Positions 1 through 10,987 of a stretch of 64,000 nucleotides of DNA are shown in pieces (position 1 is the first letter of the stretch; each line of letters opens with the position of its first letter). Position numbers and translations under genes: made by a program. Source of the stretch: Aphrocallistes beatrix (Eukaryota > Porifera > Hexactinellida > Sceptrulophora > Aphrocallistidae); NCBI GenBank assembly GCA_963281255.1, contig OY725493.1, positions 3,379,857 through 3,443,856 on the forward strand, written 5' to 3'. A model generated the notes under the pieces. That model did not search any database and had not been told where the DNA came from. It worked only from the letters and a program-made list of their open reading frames with translations.

Positions 1-500
1 TATTTGATAAATTACCATATGTGACTAATATGATAAACTATTTAATAACGAGTAAACCATTAAATTTAGACGTGTAAATTTATTTAATTGCTTAATAGGA
101 CGTAGTCTATTTGCTATTAAATAATATCAAATTTGAATGCCTAGTTATTGTCATTGTCAAGATAAGACCCCAACTGATCAAAATGCGGTTCCATAGCAAC
201 GCTGGTTTGTTGTAACATTCCATGACTAAATCCCAGTTTTTTGCATTAACCCATTCACAGCTTGGTTCTATACAAAAATTATTTTAAAATCGCTCAGAAG
301 TGTCCTTAAACCGGTCCTGAAAATCTCTAAATTCGACATAAATAAAACCTATCATGCAATCTTATGATGACAAATCAAATTGTAAAAACAAATATACGTA
401 CTTTGGAATCATATTTATATATGCTGGTAATACATTCCTAAGCTCTATTCTGCATGATTAATGGTTTTCATACATTAGTTAAACCATCTTCGGCCGCATT
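1..500 (+). mobile_element. Partial foldback element, right arm (P-like family)
   Basis: This stretch matches, in the same orientation, the right arm of the complete element at 47778-48847. Shared landmarks include the block around 'accccaactga', 'ttccatagcaac' and 'cattcctaagctctatt'. The left part lies outside the window. No coding sequence is seen. The match fades near position 500, so the terminal CTATG end is not clearly preserved. Confidence 0.65.
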
Positions 501-1134
501 CATGTTGTAATTTAAGGGCCATGACAGAGCTTGTGAAACTTAAGTCATATCCATTGTTGTACAAACTCTCTCGGAACATTAATTATAGCTAATTAGCATA
601 TGAAATTCATTAAATAATTGATCTTGGGTATTATTTTTTAGGGATCATAGTTTATCAGTGCTTGAAGTCATAGTTCATGTCTGACTTTTATATAATTGCT
701 GCAATTATAGCTCCACTTTTGCTTTGAAACTTTCTTACTTTATTTCGATTCTAATTCTATTCCTATTATCTATCATTGTTAAGTAATGTGTCAGTATATT
801 TATGCTTAATAATATTTGACTAGATTCGGTTAATTTTGTTGATTTGGGAAATTTTCATAAAATATTTTTGATACAAAGCACTAATTAAACTTTGCGATTT
901 ACTACCTAGAGGCTTTTTGAAATGCATGTGATGAGTACTTTCGGAATCCAAAGTAGGCAATATCTCAGCTGAATTATTATGAATTGATAATCTTATTTCT
1001 AAGACTTCATACAAGGAGCTAGTGTCATTTAATGCGATTTATTTTCTAATAATTTTATTTACTTTTGCTTTGTGCTATTTTTGAAATTTGAAGAAATTCG
1101 ATTTTTGATTTTTATAAAATATATATTTGTTTAG
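501..1134. other. Gene-free; probable intron of the SLK-like gene
   Basis: No convincing ORF or repeat is seen. The stretch ends in a splice acceptor (T-rich tract then TTTAG at 1130-1134) directly before the SLK-like exon, so it is probably the end of an upstream intron. Confidence 0.45.
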
Positions 1135-1620
1135 GAAAATCAAAGAGGATATACGTGAATGCATCAAATCTCCAAATGATGATATAACTTTTGAAACACA
1201 TTCTCGGGATGAAAATAGTCTAGTTAATGATATTAAATCAAATAGTATCGAACCTACGATTACTACATTAGATGAGATTTCAGAAGTTGACTACAAATCC
1301 CAACAAAAGCACCTTGTTCCAATCAATGAATTCAAATATCAAACTTTATCAAGGATGCGGACCTTTGAAGTGGATGGACAAGTAATTACAACTAGAACCA
1401 CCAGGATTATTGATATTCATAATGCAGATCCTACGACAGGTTCCTTTGAAGATTCTGAAAGCAAAAAACTCAAAGATCTCAGGAAGACACAAGCTCGTGA
1501 ACTTAAACAATTGCAACGCGCCGAGCAAAAAGACTGCTTGATACTTATTGATCACATAAGACAAGAAAGGGAAAATAAGGATATTCTTCATTCTCAAGAA
1601 AAATATGAATTGGGAAAAAG
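1135..1620 (+). CDS. SLK/STK10-like Ste20 kinase, penultimate exon (start of PKK region)
   Basis: Internal exon encoding about 162 residues. The second half carries the family signature: an 'FEVDGQ' block followed by T/I-rich residues and a basic 'LRKTQARELKQLQRAE' segment. It aligns by eye with the start of the C-terminal PKK coiled-coil domain of SLK and STK10. The first half is acidic and Ser/Thr-rich, like the poorly conserved linker after the kinase domain. The exon opens after a TTTAG acceptor and closes at an AAAAG|GTTTTA donor. It ends two bases into a codon, and the next exon at 27652 supplies the third (AG|A, Arg), so the phase fits. The catalytic domain is upstream of the window. 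Members of this family phosphorylate ERM proteins at the cell cortex and dimerise; those roles are family knowledge, not seen here. Confidence 0.85.
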
Positions 1621-1639
1621 GTTTTATTTATATTATATT

Positions 1640-2327
1640 TTATGAATTGGTCTAGCATTGGTTTAGTGCTCATGGGAGATGAGAGAGAATAGTGAGATAT
1701 TCTCCCTTACATTTCTCCACAATGAATACGAACTAAAGATGAGAAATAGCAAAAAAAGTTTGTCTCGATGAATGGCGGAAAATTCGTTGCTATCTTATCT
1801 AAGGATAAATAGGAATATACCCGGCATCCACTGTATTTCCATTTTCAGATAATTTCGAGTCATAGCGGTTAAAAATCATAGCATCTAGACAGTGCAAGCT
1901 TTTACATAAGTTTCGACTGTAGTGCAAAATCCCATGATTACATTATTATGCGTCTAAAATGCCTTTATAATACGACTACTTTAATTCTTCAAGTCAAAAG
2001 CCTCCTTGACACCTGGTATCGAGCTCCATTCCTCCTTTCAAAGGCAATCGGCCTCCGGCCTCTTCATCATATTTCCTCACCAAAAAGTACTCAATTCTTA
2101 CACATTGTGCATGCAATTTACGCAATAAAATTTCCTGCGACGAATTTTCCGTTAACGGTCTCGATTTATTTATTCAGGAGAAATGATTTCAGCCACAAAC
2201 TGGTAGTAAACGGTTTTGAGTTTTTTATTTTTCGGCTTGTGCTTACATTGAAGATATTTTGAAATTTCCAATGAAAATCATGATTGACTTTTATAAATTT
2301 TGACATACTTTTAAAGGTTAATTATTG
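1640..2327. other. Intronic, nothing recognised
   Basis: Ordinary AT-rich intron sequence. The short open frames here show no recognisable protein and no repeat boundaries were found. Confidence 0.4.
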
Positions 2328-3142
2328 CAAGCACGCTTCGCTTGCTTGCGTTGCGCGGCTGGCAGAGAAAAAGTGTTCGCCAGAGACGCCCTTGGGACAC
2401 CTAGGCTCACATTGGTAATGAGTCATCATTTTTGATGTTATGTGTATCATAGGTGTGATGTATTATTATACACATTCTATTAAAATTTCAGCCTTCTATC
2501 ACCTAAAATGTTGAGTTATAGTAAAAAACTGAAATTTCTTAATACAGTCGAACCTGCTATAACGGCCACTCTGTATAACGGTCTCCTGTCTATAGCGATC
2601 ACCATTGAACAGTCCCGTCCGAAATTTCATAATATTGACCCAATGTATAGCGGTCACCTGCTCAACGCGGCCAGCGGCCACCCATTTGCAGTCCCTTACT
2701 GACCCAAAAACTGTGTATAACGGCTTTCATCTGTCTATAATGATCACTACCTGTCTATAACGACCATCACCTTTTTATGTGTTTATGACAGGACCTGTTA
2801 CGAACGATAAACAAGTTTCATTATATTACTTCAAGTAATAGATTTCTAAAAACTCACTTTCACTACGTTGATACAAACTTTCACTACGTTGATACCTTTT
2901 GGGGATTAAGACAATCACCTGTATTTAGGCCCCTTGTGTATAACGGCCAATTTTGTCCAGTCCCTTGGGTGGCTGAAATATACAGGTTCCACTGTATTAA
3001 AAAGGTGACATGACGTCATAATTCCATGATGAGTCAACATTTTTGTCTGAGTTAAGAATATAATCGAAGCCATAGCCGAATGTCTCCAACATGCCAAAAT
3101 CACATTTCTGTGGATGGCAGTTTCTTCAATCAATTCGTTACA
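2328..3142 (-). repeat. Repeat A copy 1, split by a pogo-like element
   Basis: Minus-orientation copy of repeat A, in two pieces (2328-2544 and about 2995-3142) on either side of the element at 2545-2994. The GC-rich end (caagc..cgcttcgcttgcttgcg) is at the left. The other end (caatcaattcgttaca) is at the right and runs into a TA tract. Confidence 0.8.
2545..2994. mobile_element. Pogo-like non-autonomous element in repeat A
   Basis: Its ends are CAGTCGAACCTGCTATAACGG and the inverse of CAGTGGAACCTGTATAT, with TA on both sides (2543-2544 and 2995-2996). The interior repeats 'tataacgg' motifs many times. It is non-coding. A related copy in the opposite orientation lies at 42833-43274. Confidence 0.75.
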
Positions 3143-3168
3143 TATATATATATATATACATACTATAT

Positions 3169-3628
3169 GTAACGATTGTTTAAAGGAACTGCGAGGGACA
3201 GAAAGCTTATTTTTGCCAAGTGTGAGTCTTTTGGCTATGGCTCCGCTCAGTTATAACCTCAGACGAAAATGTCTACTCATCACAAAATTATGACGTCGTT
3301 GTCACCTTTTAATAATTTGAAATTTCAGTTTTTCGACTCTAACTCAGCCATTTTAGGTGCTTAGAAAGCTGAAATTTTAATAAAATTGTATATTAATATA
3401 TCTCAAAAATGAGACAAATCTCATTAAAAAATGAAGACTGATCACTCTGTAATGACTTCATCATTAAGCATCATAAATTCACAAATTTGTGATTTTTCGA
3501 GTGATATCGGTTATAAAAGTTATTTATAGATATCATCTACCTTATACTTAATCATTATGAGCCTAGGTGCCTCCAGCGGACACAAAGTTCCCACCAGCCG
3601 TTCAGCGCAAGCAAGCTCAGCGCGCTTA
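3169..3628 (+). repeat. Repeat A copy 2
   Basis: Plus-orientation copy, from gtaacgattg to the GC-rich tail cgcaagcaagc..cgcgctt. It is followed by a linker (ccttactattaaacctcgat) and a (TA)n tract leading to the next copy, so copies 2 and 3 are in tandem. Confidence 0.8.
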
Positions 3629-3670
3629 TATATCCTTACTATTAAACCTCGATCAATATGTATGTATGTA

Positions 3671-3674
<4 letters not shown>

Positions 3675-3768
<94 letters not shown>
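3675..3768. repeat. (TA)n microsatellite
   Basis: About 90 bp of nearly perfect TA dinucleotide in the linker between two tandem repeat A copies. The Tyr-Ile open frames here are products of the repeat and are not genes. Confidence 0.95.
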
Positions 3769-3769
<1 letters not shown>

Positions 3770-4244
3770 GTAACGAATTGATTGAAGAACTACCGGGTAC
3801 AGAAAGCTGATTTTTGGCATGTGGGAGTCTTTTGGCTATGGCTCCACTAAGTTCTGACCTCAGACCAAAATGTCGACTCATCATTGAATTATGACGTCAT
3901 TGTCACCTTTTTTAGAATTAGAAATTTCAGTTTTTCGACTATAACTCAGCCATTTTAGAGATAGAAGGCTCAAATTTTAATAGAATGTGTATATTGATAT
4001 ACCTAACATTGATGCAACTATCATCAAAAAATGATGACCCATCACTGTTATGACGTCATCATTAAACATCAAAAATTTTAAAAATTGACAAATTTGGCGA
4101 TTTTTAATGCGATAACGATTATGACAGTAAGACATACGTATTTAGAGATGTTATCTCCCTTATAATTAATCAATGTGACCCCAGGCTCCCATAAGGCGCC
4201 TCTGGCGCCTCCGCTGTTCAGCGCAAGCAAGCGAAGTTCGCTTG
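3769..4244 (+). repeat. Repeat A copy 3
   Basis: Nearly full copy, ctgtaacgaattgattgaag to gcgaagttcgcttgt. It keeps both palindromic TGACGTCA motifs. Directly after it comes a TA tract in which a Tc1-type palindrome is inserted. Confidence 0.85.
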
Positions 4245-4275
4245 TATATATATACACATATTATATATATATATA

Positions 4276-4748
4276 CACTACCCGGACAAAAGTATTCGAC
4301 CACCACGAAAACCTCCATACAAATAGTATTAAAGTGGATCTATTCATAATGGAATATGTAATCAAACAGAAGAGGTATTCTATTTTTGATTTCAGATTCG
4401 TAAACTACACATCCGAATTACTAATTTTGAAACTCAATACAAATACTAATTCTCATGTAGAAAATTATCAACCTCTGCCACTTTGTGTCACTAATCGCCA
4501 TCATATATAATGGCTGTGACTCGGGACAAGTAGCATCAAGTATCAAAGGTAGATATTTATAATTTTGGGAGTTACTAATTGAGTTGAGGATCTCAATCAT
4601 GAGTAATTAGAATGTGTAGATTAGGAATTAGAAATCAAAAATAGAGTATTTCTAACAGTTTGAGTACATATTCCTTTATGTACAGATCCACTTTAATACT
4701 ATTTGTATGGAGGTTTCTGTGGAGGTCGAATACTTTTGTCCGGGCACT
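4276..4748. mobile_element. Palindromic Tc1-type foldback element
   Basis: Its ends, CACTACCCGGACAAAAGTAT and the inverse of AGTGCCCGGACAAAAGTAT, sit in a TA tract. The two halves are imperfect inverted copies of each other over most of the length and meet near the 'ccatcatatataatgg' centre, so the whole element can fold into one long hairpin. No transposase is present. Related copies lie at 10988, 14151, 19458, 27010 and 36829. Confidence 0.85.
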
Positions 4749-4769
4749 ATATATATATATATAGTATAT

Positions 4770-4893
4770 ATATATGCTCAGAAGCAATGTAATTGAGAAC
4801 AAAATCCAAATGAATAGGGCGAAGTTAGGACCCGTTACCTAAGCCTTGGTATTCAAATACCCTAACCACTGCACCACCCAAGCAGATGCGTCG
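4770..4893 (-). repeat. tRNA-derived SINE, 5'-end fragment
   Basis: Inverted relative of the tRNA-like head at 25594. The reverse strand carries the A-box-like 'gtggtgcagtggttagggt' segment, 'aataccaaggcttaggtaac' and a degenerate B-box. It is truncated. Confidence 0.6.
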
Positions 4894-5056
4894 CTCGTTT
4901 AGGTCTTATTCCTACTTCAACTTTAGGTCTTATTCTGATTTCCCATCCAGATCAGTGTTGCTTCTTCTTGTTTTATTTATCTATGATATTCGTCGAATCA
5001 TCAAGTTTATCTCCAACAAATCAAGCAAAACTACGTCCACGCTCATGTAACATCTC

Positions 5057-5310
5057 ATTTTGACTCCTGCAACAGCCTTTTATATGGCTTTCCCTCGTAG
5101 CTCCTTTCTTCAAAACAGTGCAATCAGACTTATTCACAACGTATCAAGAATCACTTATTAGTAATATGGTATATAGGTATCCTCCACTGGCTGCCTGTTA
5201 AACCTCGCATCACTTTCAAAATTCTCCTCTTCAATTATATACTTGTCCACTTTCTTGCTCCTCTATACATCATCCAGCTTATCAGACCCTGCCACAATCC
5301 ACTTGTATGA
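5057..5310 (+). pseudogene. CR1/L2-like LINE reverse transcriptase, C-terminal remnant
   Basis: The translated frames show blocks typical of the end of CR1/L2-clade reverse transcriptases: 'CNSLLYGFP', then 'QNSAIRLIHNVSRIT' in another frame, then 'LHWLPVKPRITFKILLFNY' and 'LAPLYI'. Frameshifts separate the blocks and a stop follows the proline, so this is a dead fragment. The N-terminal RT core and endonuclease are absent. Confidence 0.75.
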
Positions 5311-5640
5311 ACCGGTCGAATTCATAAATCAGTGAATTAATATATAACGATAAAATATGAATTATGCCTCTACATAGTCTTAAATTGTACCTTTTTGAAT
5401 TTTCCATACTAAATTTGGTTGATCTCCCTTAAAATATATAGATTATGTGTGATATCGGGTAACATTGACTCCCAAAGTAGGTCACGTGTATTAAAATATT
5501 GCAATATGCTTGAGGACATTATATTAGTTAAAATTTAGTTATGCCTAAATAATCAAATTTTAATAATAGCGTATGAGGCATACAATTATTAATTAGAACT
5601 TGATTCTAGAGTGTGAATTCTCTTTTTGTGACAAAATGTG
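5311..5640. other. Intronic, nothing recognised
   Basis: AT-rich, without recognisable coding or repeat structure. Confidence 0.4.
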
Positions 5641-5646
5641 GCATTT

Positions 5647-6120
5647 TCATTCATGATTCCTAGGTTGATAATACATAACCATGACTCTCTTCATATGATG
5701 TTGTTTGCATACATTTTCTGTTATTAGCTTTACTGTCTGTTCTACTGATTGGGTATTGCAAACTACCTTTGAAATCAAATGTTTCCTACCAATGACAGCC
5801 TTTTCCTTAATACTAATCGGGATACCCGAAATTAGTGGCGGAACTGTAACATTAGTTGTATTCTCAATCAATAAAATTCCAGTATGTGTCAGCTTGAAAA
5901 TTAATTAGGGGAGGTATAAATTTTCTGATAATTTCATTAGATCCTGATGAATTAATTTCCTTAGCTTCAATAACACTTTGCAGAGCAAGTTTCCGAACAG
6001 ACAAATCATCATCTACTAGAGCACTCAAAATAATATTTTCAGGATGTCCATATGTGCATTATGTTGTATAACTGCTTTGACAATTTTGAATTCTTTCACA
6101 TTCAGATTGTGACGCATAGT
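5647..6120 (-). pseudogene. Fragment of an uncharacterised, possibly element-borne protein
   Basis: Minus-strand frames encode, in order, a 'ALVDDDLSVRKLALQSVIEA' block (about 5950-6040) and, after a frame change, a block with 'VPPLISGIPI' and 'CNTQSVEQTVKLITE'. The Cys-His/Asn-Thr-Gln-Ser/Ala-Val-Glu..Val-Lys-Leu-(V/I)-Thr-Glu pattern resembles a hypothetical protein I associate with invertebrate genomes, but I cannot name a function. Frameshifts and the lack of a start suggest a decayed fragment within the intron. Confidence 0.4.
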
Positions 6121-6399
6121 TGGATAGGATAGAATAGATTACTTGCTCCATGATAACAGTAGAGCTGAAACCTTGAAATAAAACCAGGATGGTGCATATA
6201 TTTTGATTATAATAGAACTTATTCAACAGACGGATGTAGAGTAGAGACGTACAACCGTAAGATCCGGTTCACCTATGTCAACCAATGTGCAATAGACAAT
6301 GTTCCCGGGTTAAGGAATGCAAACTTCTCATCCAAATATTCACGTCCCTCGAACATTGCCCGCGACATCATGTAAAGATATTTCTGGTCACAGCTCGGC

Positions 6400-6940
6400 C
6401 ATAGCCTACTCTAATAATGCCTCACAGTAAATAACCAAGGATGTGGTAATAGCCGACTGAATTAATAGACGATTAGCGTAAAATCGTTAACCATGTAGGA
6501 TATACATTAAGAATGTATTACAAGCATATATAAACATGGCATCAAAGTATATATATCCGCTGTCAAAATTTCGATTAGTCATCATATCATTGCGCAACAT
6601 GTCATTTTAAGCACGATTTTGGCAATTTTCTAAACTGTTTTAAGCCTACTTCTAAATGTTATCAAGGTAGAATTTTTGTGTAAAGCTAATATTAGTACAA
6701 GTTCATTTGAAAAATTTAGAATTTGTCAATGGAATGTTGTTACATTCCTACGTTGCTATGGTATAGCATTTTGTTCTGTTTGAGCCATATCCTCCAAACT
6801 CTAAGAACTAGGTCTTCAAATTTGATCGTATTTGATAGGCAATTGGCTACTTCCTATTAGGTAATAATACAATTTAAACTTCTAAATTCACAGACTATAG
6901 AGTTATGCGACAATTTAGTGTTTTAGTCACATTCTTAAAA
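6400..6940 (+). mobile_element. P-like foldback element, left arm only
   Basis: It starts with CATAGCCTACT like the element at 47778 and follows its left arm (tatataaacatggcatcaaag, gattgcgcaacatg, cctattaggtaataatacaa). The right arm and second terminus are not found nearby, so one half is missing. Confidence 0.6.
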
Positions 6941-7439
6941 TCAACCCATAACTCAAAACTGGGAACGGCCCACCTTAGGAGGAGCCCCCGCGCCCCCCTC
7001 CCCAAACACCACTGATCTCTACTCATCTCATAGCATCTGTATTTCCCATTGGGTTGTGGAGGGAGGGAATGCTATATTATTGTCTGGTTACCCCACTCGT
7101 AGAATTCCAATTCGACTTCTTCCTTAGGGCTAGTCGAATTATAAATTGTTCTTCATTGCTACACCAGACAATAACATATCTTGAATAGCCCCTTTAATGG
7201 AATTTGGCTGGCGAGATCATTGTTCGCATGCGTGAAACACTTGTAGGTATTTAATGCAAAACTACTCATACCCAAGCAAGCTAAGTGATTTTTTTTGATG
7301 TGTATTTTGCCAAGTGGTGCTAAGACTAAGTGTGTAACTAAATCTCGACTTGAGCTACTATTTCGTATAGCTAGAGCGTATTCGTCCTAAGATAGAACAG
7401 CTGATTCAAAATATGCAGCTGATACAGCCCTGTGTCTCC
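6941..7439. other. Gene-free; contains a short imperfect inverted repeat
   Basis: At 7069-7173 the motif 'attattgtctggt' is followed about 80 bp later by its inverse 'accagacaataac', with arms near 'gtcgaatt' also inverted. This may be a small foldback remnant. No gene is seen. Confidence 0.35.
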
Positions 7440-9740
7440 CTAATGCTTCCTCAGATTACCTATGGTAGAACCGCTTGAAAGTTTGGGCGTTTGACCAATC
7501 CAACTTTGAGGATTATGTCTGTTGGTACTTACTCCTGAGGCTGCTGCTTTTGAGGAGGAAACATACTTTGTTGAGTGCGCTTTGAATATTTTGTGTCAAT
7601 ATCTGCGAGCTTAAGGGCATCTTTGAGCCATTGTCCAACAGTGGATGTCGACATTGGCTTGTAGGATTTAACGACATCTATAAGTAGGGCCTGATGTCAT
7701 TAAGTGCATTTATAGGACATACTTTCGGATTCTCACGGAATATATGAACATGTGTTGACTTCATTATTTTCACATTCCATGATTTCTTAGTGCCAGATAT
7801 GTGAAAGACTATTCAGTCAGGGAAGGTTTTCTTATGGGTATGGAAGGCATCCAAAGCGGCTAGTTCTGAGCATCGAGAAGCCGTAGTAAGTGCTAATAAG
7901 GTGACGGCTTTATAAGCAAGGTGTTGAGTGATGAGCACCACATGTGCTCTAAGTATGTTAGCAGAAAATTGACGTCCCAAGTTATGGTACTTGTATATCG
8001 AGGACTTTTAGTTTTGATGTTATTCATGCATTTTAGTAAACGTTACACTATTGTGTTTTTCCCTATCACTGAGCCCTGTGTCGTCTTCGGGATTTTGGAT
8101 ATGGCAGATCGGAACGTGGCCATCCAGTTGGTGGAGTTACGAGATTCAAACTATTTCATCAGGAAAGATAGTAAATCGTTTAGACCTGGGTTGGGATAGT
8201 TTGTCTTGTTTTCTGAGCACCGATACTCCCACTTACTCCAGGTTGAGTCTTAATATTTTAATGTTCTTTTACTCCAGCTACAGCATGTGAGGTTGCTGGC
8301 GTTTTTGGTATACTCCGTGCTATCAATTGGTACCTAAATGACGCATGCCAGAGTGTTTGTTTCTTGTCTGCTACTAAGGGGTGATGATTGCCTTCCGGGT
8401 CTCTGTGGAAGTCTGGTACCTGAGGCAGTTTTGTGAGTGGTTGGACTAGGATCTTCAGAAGGACCGGTCACCATGGCCTGGAGGTGCAATGAGGGACAAT
8501 CAAAATGGCTCGCAGAACCTTCTCCCTGATTTGTTTCGTCAACACCCTCCAGAACAGAATCATAGGGGAGAAGAGATATGGGCGTTCCAGTTGACTCCAA
8601 AATTGACTCCAACCATGGACAAATGCATTTACTGTTATCGCTTCTGAGTCTGGTCTCCAGCTCATGAAGTTGGGCAGCTGTGTGTTTAGCCGTGAGGCGA
8701 AGAGGTCTATTTTGGGAGGCTGGTTAATATTTGTTAAAATCTGATCGAACATTATTGGGAATATTTTCCAGTCGCTCCAATCCCGATTTGCCTTTGTGGA
8801 GAGCTTGGGCCTTATCCACTAACAAATTTAAGTTTTGCTTAACTTGAAAACTTAAGTATAACTTAAGCAAAATCTAAATATTTGCTTAACTTTAAGCAAA
8901 AACTAAGTATTGCTTAACTTAAGAAACAGCTAAGGATTTGCTTGCTTTCAAATGTCAAGAATTATCCAAATACTGTAATCACTATCAAGTTAAAATTATA
9001 TGACCAATAGTCCTATTGAGCAGTTATAAATTTCTCAAGGAATATTCTAGTTTAGTTGGATTTCATGGCTTCTGCATCTCAATCACTCTTCGAAAACGTT
9101 TGTATACTAATAATATTCTAGCAATTATTCGCCAACTTTCATTTTGAATACCACAATGATAGAATTGACAAAATACCCCTAGCGCATCAATGATTTATAC
9201 AACAGAAATAAATCAAACTAGCTACAAGATTTTATACTAATCTATATAGAGAAACACGATTTACATGCGAGATTCTTTAGAGTTAAATCAACCCCAGGCA
9301 TGACTTAAGTTAAAGCTAAATATTTTTTTAAGTTTAAGTTAAGCTAAGTAAAACTTAAGTTAAGAAGTTTAGTAAATAAGGCCCCTGGTCTGTTGCAACA
9401 TTCTCCTTACCAGGAATATGCTCTGCCGTTAGCAGAATGTTGTTCTCCATGCAGTGTTTGTGGAGATGTAGGAATAGGTAGCAAAAGACTCTGAGAGTGA
9501 GTGCCCCCGAGTTTGTTTACATATCGTTCGCAGTACTTTGGTCGGTCTGGATTAGGAAGTAGGAGTTGGGGATGCTCCAGTACGTTTATATTCATGGTTC
9601 TCTCCTCTGGTGGCCACAGGCCGGAGACTTCTCTATTCGTACACACTACTCCCCATCCTGTGAGGGTGGCATCTGTTGCCTGTTGCTATCTCTGCCCCTC
9701 TTATGAATGGGTGATGAATTCCATATTTTTTCGCTGAACA
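7440..9740 (-). pseudogene. DIRS-like retrotransposon remnant (RNase H to tyrosine recombinase)
   Basis: Minus-strand pieces lie in DIRS order. An RNase H domain at about 9740-9400 has 'TDATLTGWG', 'SGLWPPEERTMNINVLE' and 'GGTHSQS', then 'PGKENVATDQ'. The region after RNase H (8752-8468) has 'PPKIDLFASRLNTQLPNF' and 'SWRPDSEA'. A tyrosine recombinase tail (about 7690-7440) has 'STVGQWLKDALKLADIDT' and 'AHSTKYVSSSKAAASGVS'. Repeated frameshifts separate these blocks and the reverse transcriptase core is missing, so it is dead. The recombinase HxxR box reads His-Ser-Thr-Lys, so the catalytic Arg is lost. A palindromic element interrupts it at 8807-9385. DIRS elements integrate by the recombinase rather than a DDE integrase; that is family knowledge. 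Confidence 0.75.
8807..9385. mobile_element. Palindromic non-autonomous element inside the DIRS remnant
   Basis: Its ends are GGGCCTTATCCACTAAC and the inverse of GGGGCCTTATTTACTAAAC. Sub-terminal zones are dense in 'cttaacttaag'-type palindromic words. It lies between the DIRS 'ENVATDQ' and 'KLSTKANRDW' segments, which otherwise belong together. The superfamily is uncertain, because the target duplication is too short to call. Confidence 0.7.
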
Positions 9741-10223
9741 CCAACCAGTTCAGAGTGAGGACTCAGGCTTATGATTCCTACTGTGATCACTCGATATGTG
9801 CAAGCATAGAATTATATCGAGTTGTAAAGATCGGTAGTATATTGGGGCTGGTCGAATACCTATCTCGATTCTGAGCGAAAATAACCATTTAAAATTTCTT
9901 ATAGAGGCTCTATGCTGGAGACTCTACAGATTCTGATGAAAATAAGTGTTTTTGAGAAAACTACAAATTCCAAACTTTTCACTACTTTTGCATAGAAGTT
10001 AAGACAATACTCCCGTTCGATTTCATTAATTTTGAAGCATTGTATAATGATCACGTGCTCAACGCGTCCTTTTTCGGTCCATTGCGGGCCCAAAAACTGT
10101 CTATTACGGCCACTTCATGTTTAGAATTAGATTTATTTACAATCCTTATTCCGAATTTTTTCATAATATCAATAACATCCTTACTATAAAAACTTAATTA
10201 ATCTCGCTCTATATATATATATA
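9741..10223. other. Gene-free; contains a pogo-like fragment
   Basis: About 10038-10120 ('gtgctcaacgcg', 'gcccaaaaactgtctattacggcc') matches the interior of the element at 2545-2994. The rest shows nothing recognisable. Confidence 0.45.
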
Positions 10224-10713
10224 CAAGCGCGCTTCGCTTGCTTGCGCTGCGCGGCTGGCGGAAACTTTGTGTCTGCCAGAGGCTCTCTTCGGTCGCCTGG
10301 GGTCACATTAGTTAATTATAAGAGAAATAACATCTCTAAATATGTCTATCTTAGTTTTAAAACCGATATCACTCGAAAAATCACCAAATTAGTAAATTTT
10401 AAAAATTTTGATGCATAATGATGACGTCATGACAGAGTGATGAGTCATCATTTTTTGATGATAGTTGCATCATATGTGAGGTATGTTAGTATACAGATTC
10501 TATTAAATTTCAGCCTTCTATCTCTTATCATGGCTGAGTTATGCTCGAATAACTATATTGCGTAACTTAAAATGTGACAATGACGTCATAATTCCATGAT
10601 GAGTCGTTATTTTCGTCCGAGCTCAGAACTTAGTGGAGCCGTAGCCAAAAGACTCCCACATGCCAAAAATCAGCTTTCTCCGCCCTGCAGTTTCTTCAAT
10701 CAATTCGTTACAG
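10224..10713 (-). repeat. Repeat A copy 4
   Basis: Full-length copy in minus orientation, caagcgcgcttcgcttgc to caattcgttacag. It keeps the internal 'tggcgg..ccgcca' arm in part and one TGACGTCA on each side of the middle. Confidence 0.85.
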
Positions 10714-10731
10714 ATATACTATATATATATA

Positions 10732-10920
10732 CAGTCGACTCCGCTTAATAGGGTCACATCGGTCAGAGGATATTTTGGCCCGATTAAGCGGAGAACCCTG
10801 ATACCCGAAAATATTTTTGTATTAGCTTCTATGTGTGAGAGCTATTCCGGTCCTACCAAAAGTGACTCGATTAAACGACTGACCCGATTAAACAGTGACC
10901 CATTTAAGCGGAGTCGACTC
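10732..10920. mobile_element. Short pogo-like element
   Basis: Its ends are CAGTCGACTCCGCTTAA and the inverse of GAGTCGACTCCGCTTAA, flanked by TA. The interior repeats 'cgattaa(g/a)cg' words. At 189 bp it is non-coding. It sits in the linker between repeat A copies. Confidence 0.7.
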
Positions 10921-10987
10921 TATATCATATATCCTTACTATTAAAACTCGATTAATGTTTGTTTGTGTATATGTATATATATATATA

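Noticed and set aside
3557-3884. Tyr-Ile repeat open frames on both strands
   Set aside because: They translate a (TA)n tract between two repeat A copies.
7921-8290. Plus-strand open frames
   Set aside because: Antisense to the DIRS recombinase region, with no recognisable domain.
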